From Streptomyces katrae (GTDB taxonomy: Bacteria > Actinomycetota > Actinomycetes > Streptomycetales > Streptomycetaceae): a stretch of 13,381 nt of DNA. The stretch spans positions 1 to 13,381 of the forward strand of contig NZ_JZWV01000582.1 in the NCBI RefSeq assembly GCF_000966975.1. The letters are read 5' to 3'. The position numbers and the translations under genes are program-made. Positions 13,380 to 13,381 of this stretch are shown here, piece after piece (the stretch's first letter is position 1; every line of letters begins with the position of its first letter). The notes under the pieces were generated by a model. It searched no databases and was not told where the DNA came from. It was given only the letters and a program-made list of their open reading frames with translations.

Positions 13380-13381
13380 CC

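Noticed and set aside
1..13381. CRISPR array, tRNA/rRNA, insertion sequence, integrase or toxin-antitoxin pair
   Set aside because: I looked for regularly spaced repeats, cloverleaf-like segments, transposase or integrase motifs and small paired genes and found none that hold up.

Overview
The window is very GC-rich (about 70-75% by eye), with strong G/C bias at third codon positions, little space between genes and mostly purine-rich ribosome binding sites. This composition, together with the families present (UdgX, DUF6328, HHE hemerythrin, two-domain VOC proteins, bacterial topoisomerase IB), points to the chromosome of a Streptomyces or close actinobacterial relative. I see no tRNA, rRNA, CRISPR array, insertion sequence or prophage gene.

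Layout. (1) 1-472 (-): truncated cysteine-dioxygenase-like cupin. It diverges across a 313-bp intergenic region with two palindromes from (2) udgX, 786-1478 (+). (3) A two-domain VOC/glyoxalase protein, 1485-2246 (-), converges on udgX; both stop codons lie in one 12-bp palindrome. (4) A small disordered protein, 2389-2604 (+), is followed by short repeats and hairpins, then by a hemerythrin (2795-3364) and an NAD-dependent epimerase (3368-4494) three bases later. The epimerase is broken by an exact 14-bp tandem duplication. (5) A three-gene minus-strand unit: HAD phosphatase (6566 to 5865), small Cys/His protein (5836 to 5642), topoisomerase IB (5611 to 4580). (6) A 360-bp divergent region rich in inverted repeats, then a plus-strand pair: a pyruvate-oxidase/acetolactate-synthase-like TPP enzyme (6927-8713, frameshifted near 7915) overlapping by one base with a 1002-residue FAD plus Fe-S dehydrogenase (8713-11721). 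(7) A convergent SDR oxidoreductase (12827 to 11772) and a DUF6328 membrane protein (13379 to 12855), probably co-transcribed on the minus strand.

Working together. The strongest functional unit is the overlapping TPP enzyme and FAD/Fe-S dehydrogenase. It looks like a 2-hydroxyacid (D-lactate or glycolate type) oxidation step next to a 2-oxoacid-decarboxylating step. Most other genes fit stress, redox or DNA-maintenance roles: iron/oxygen-binding hemerythrin, uracil-DNA repair, topoisomerase. No single pathway ties the window together.

Two conserved genes each carry a net +2 frame change. Either these are real recent lesions or the sequence has indel errors; raw reads would decide. I did not find a convincing wholly new defence or mobile system. 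The most useful leads are the two lesions, the coupled TPP/FAD-Fe-S pair, the palindromes in the divergent promoter regions, and two small uncharacterised proteins.
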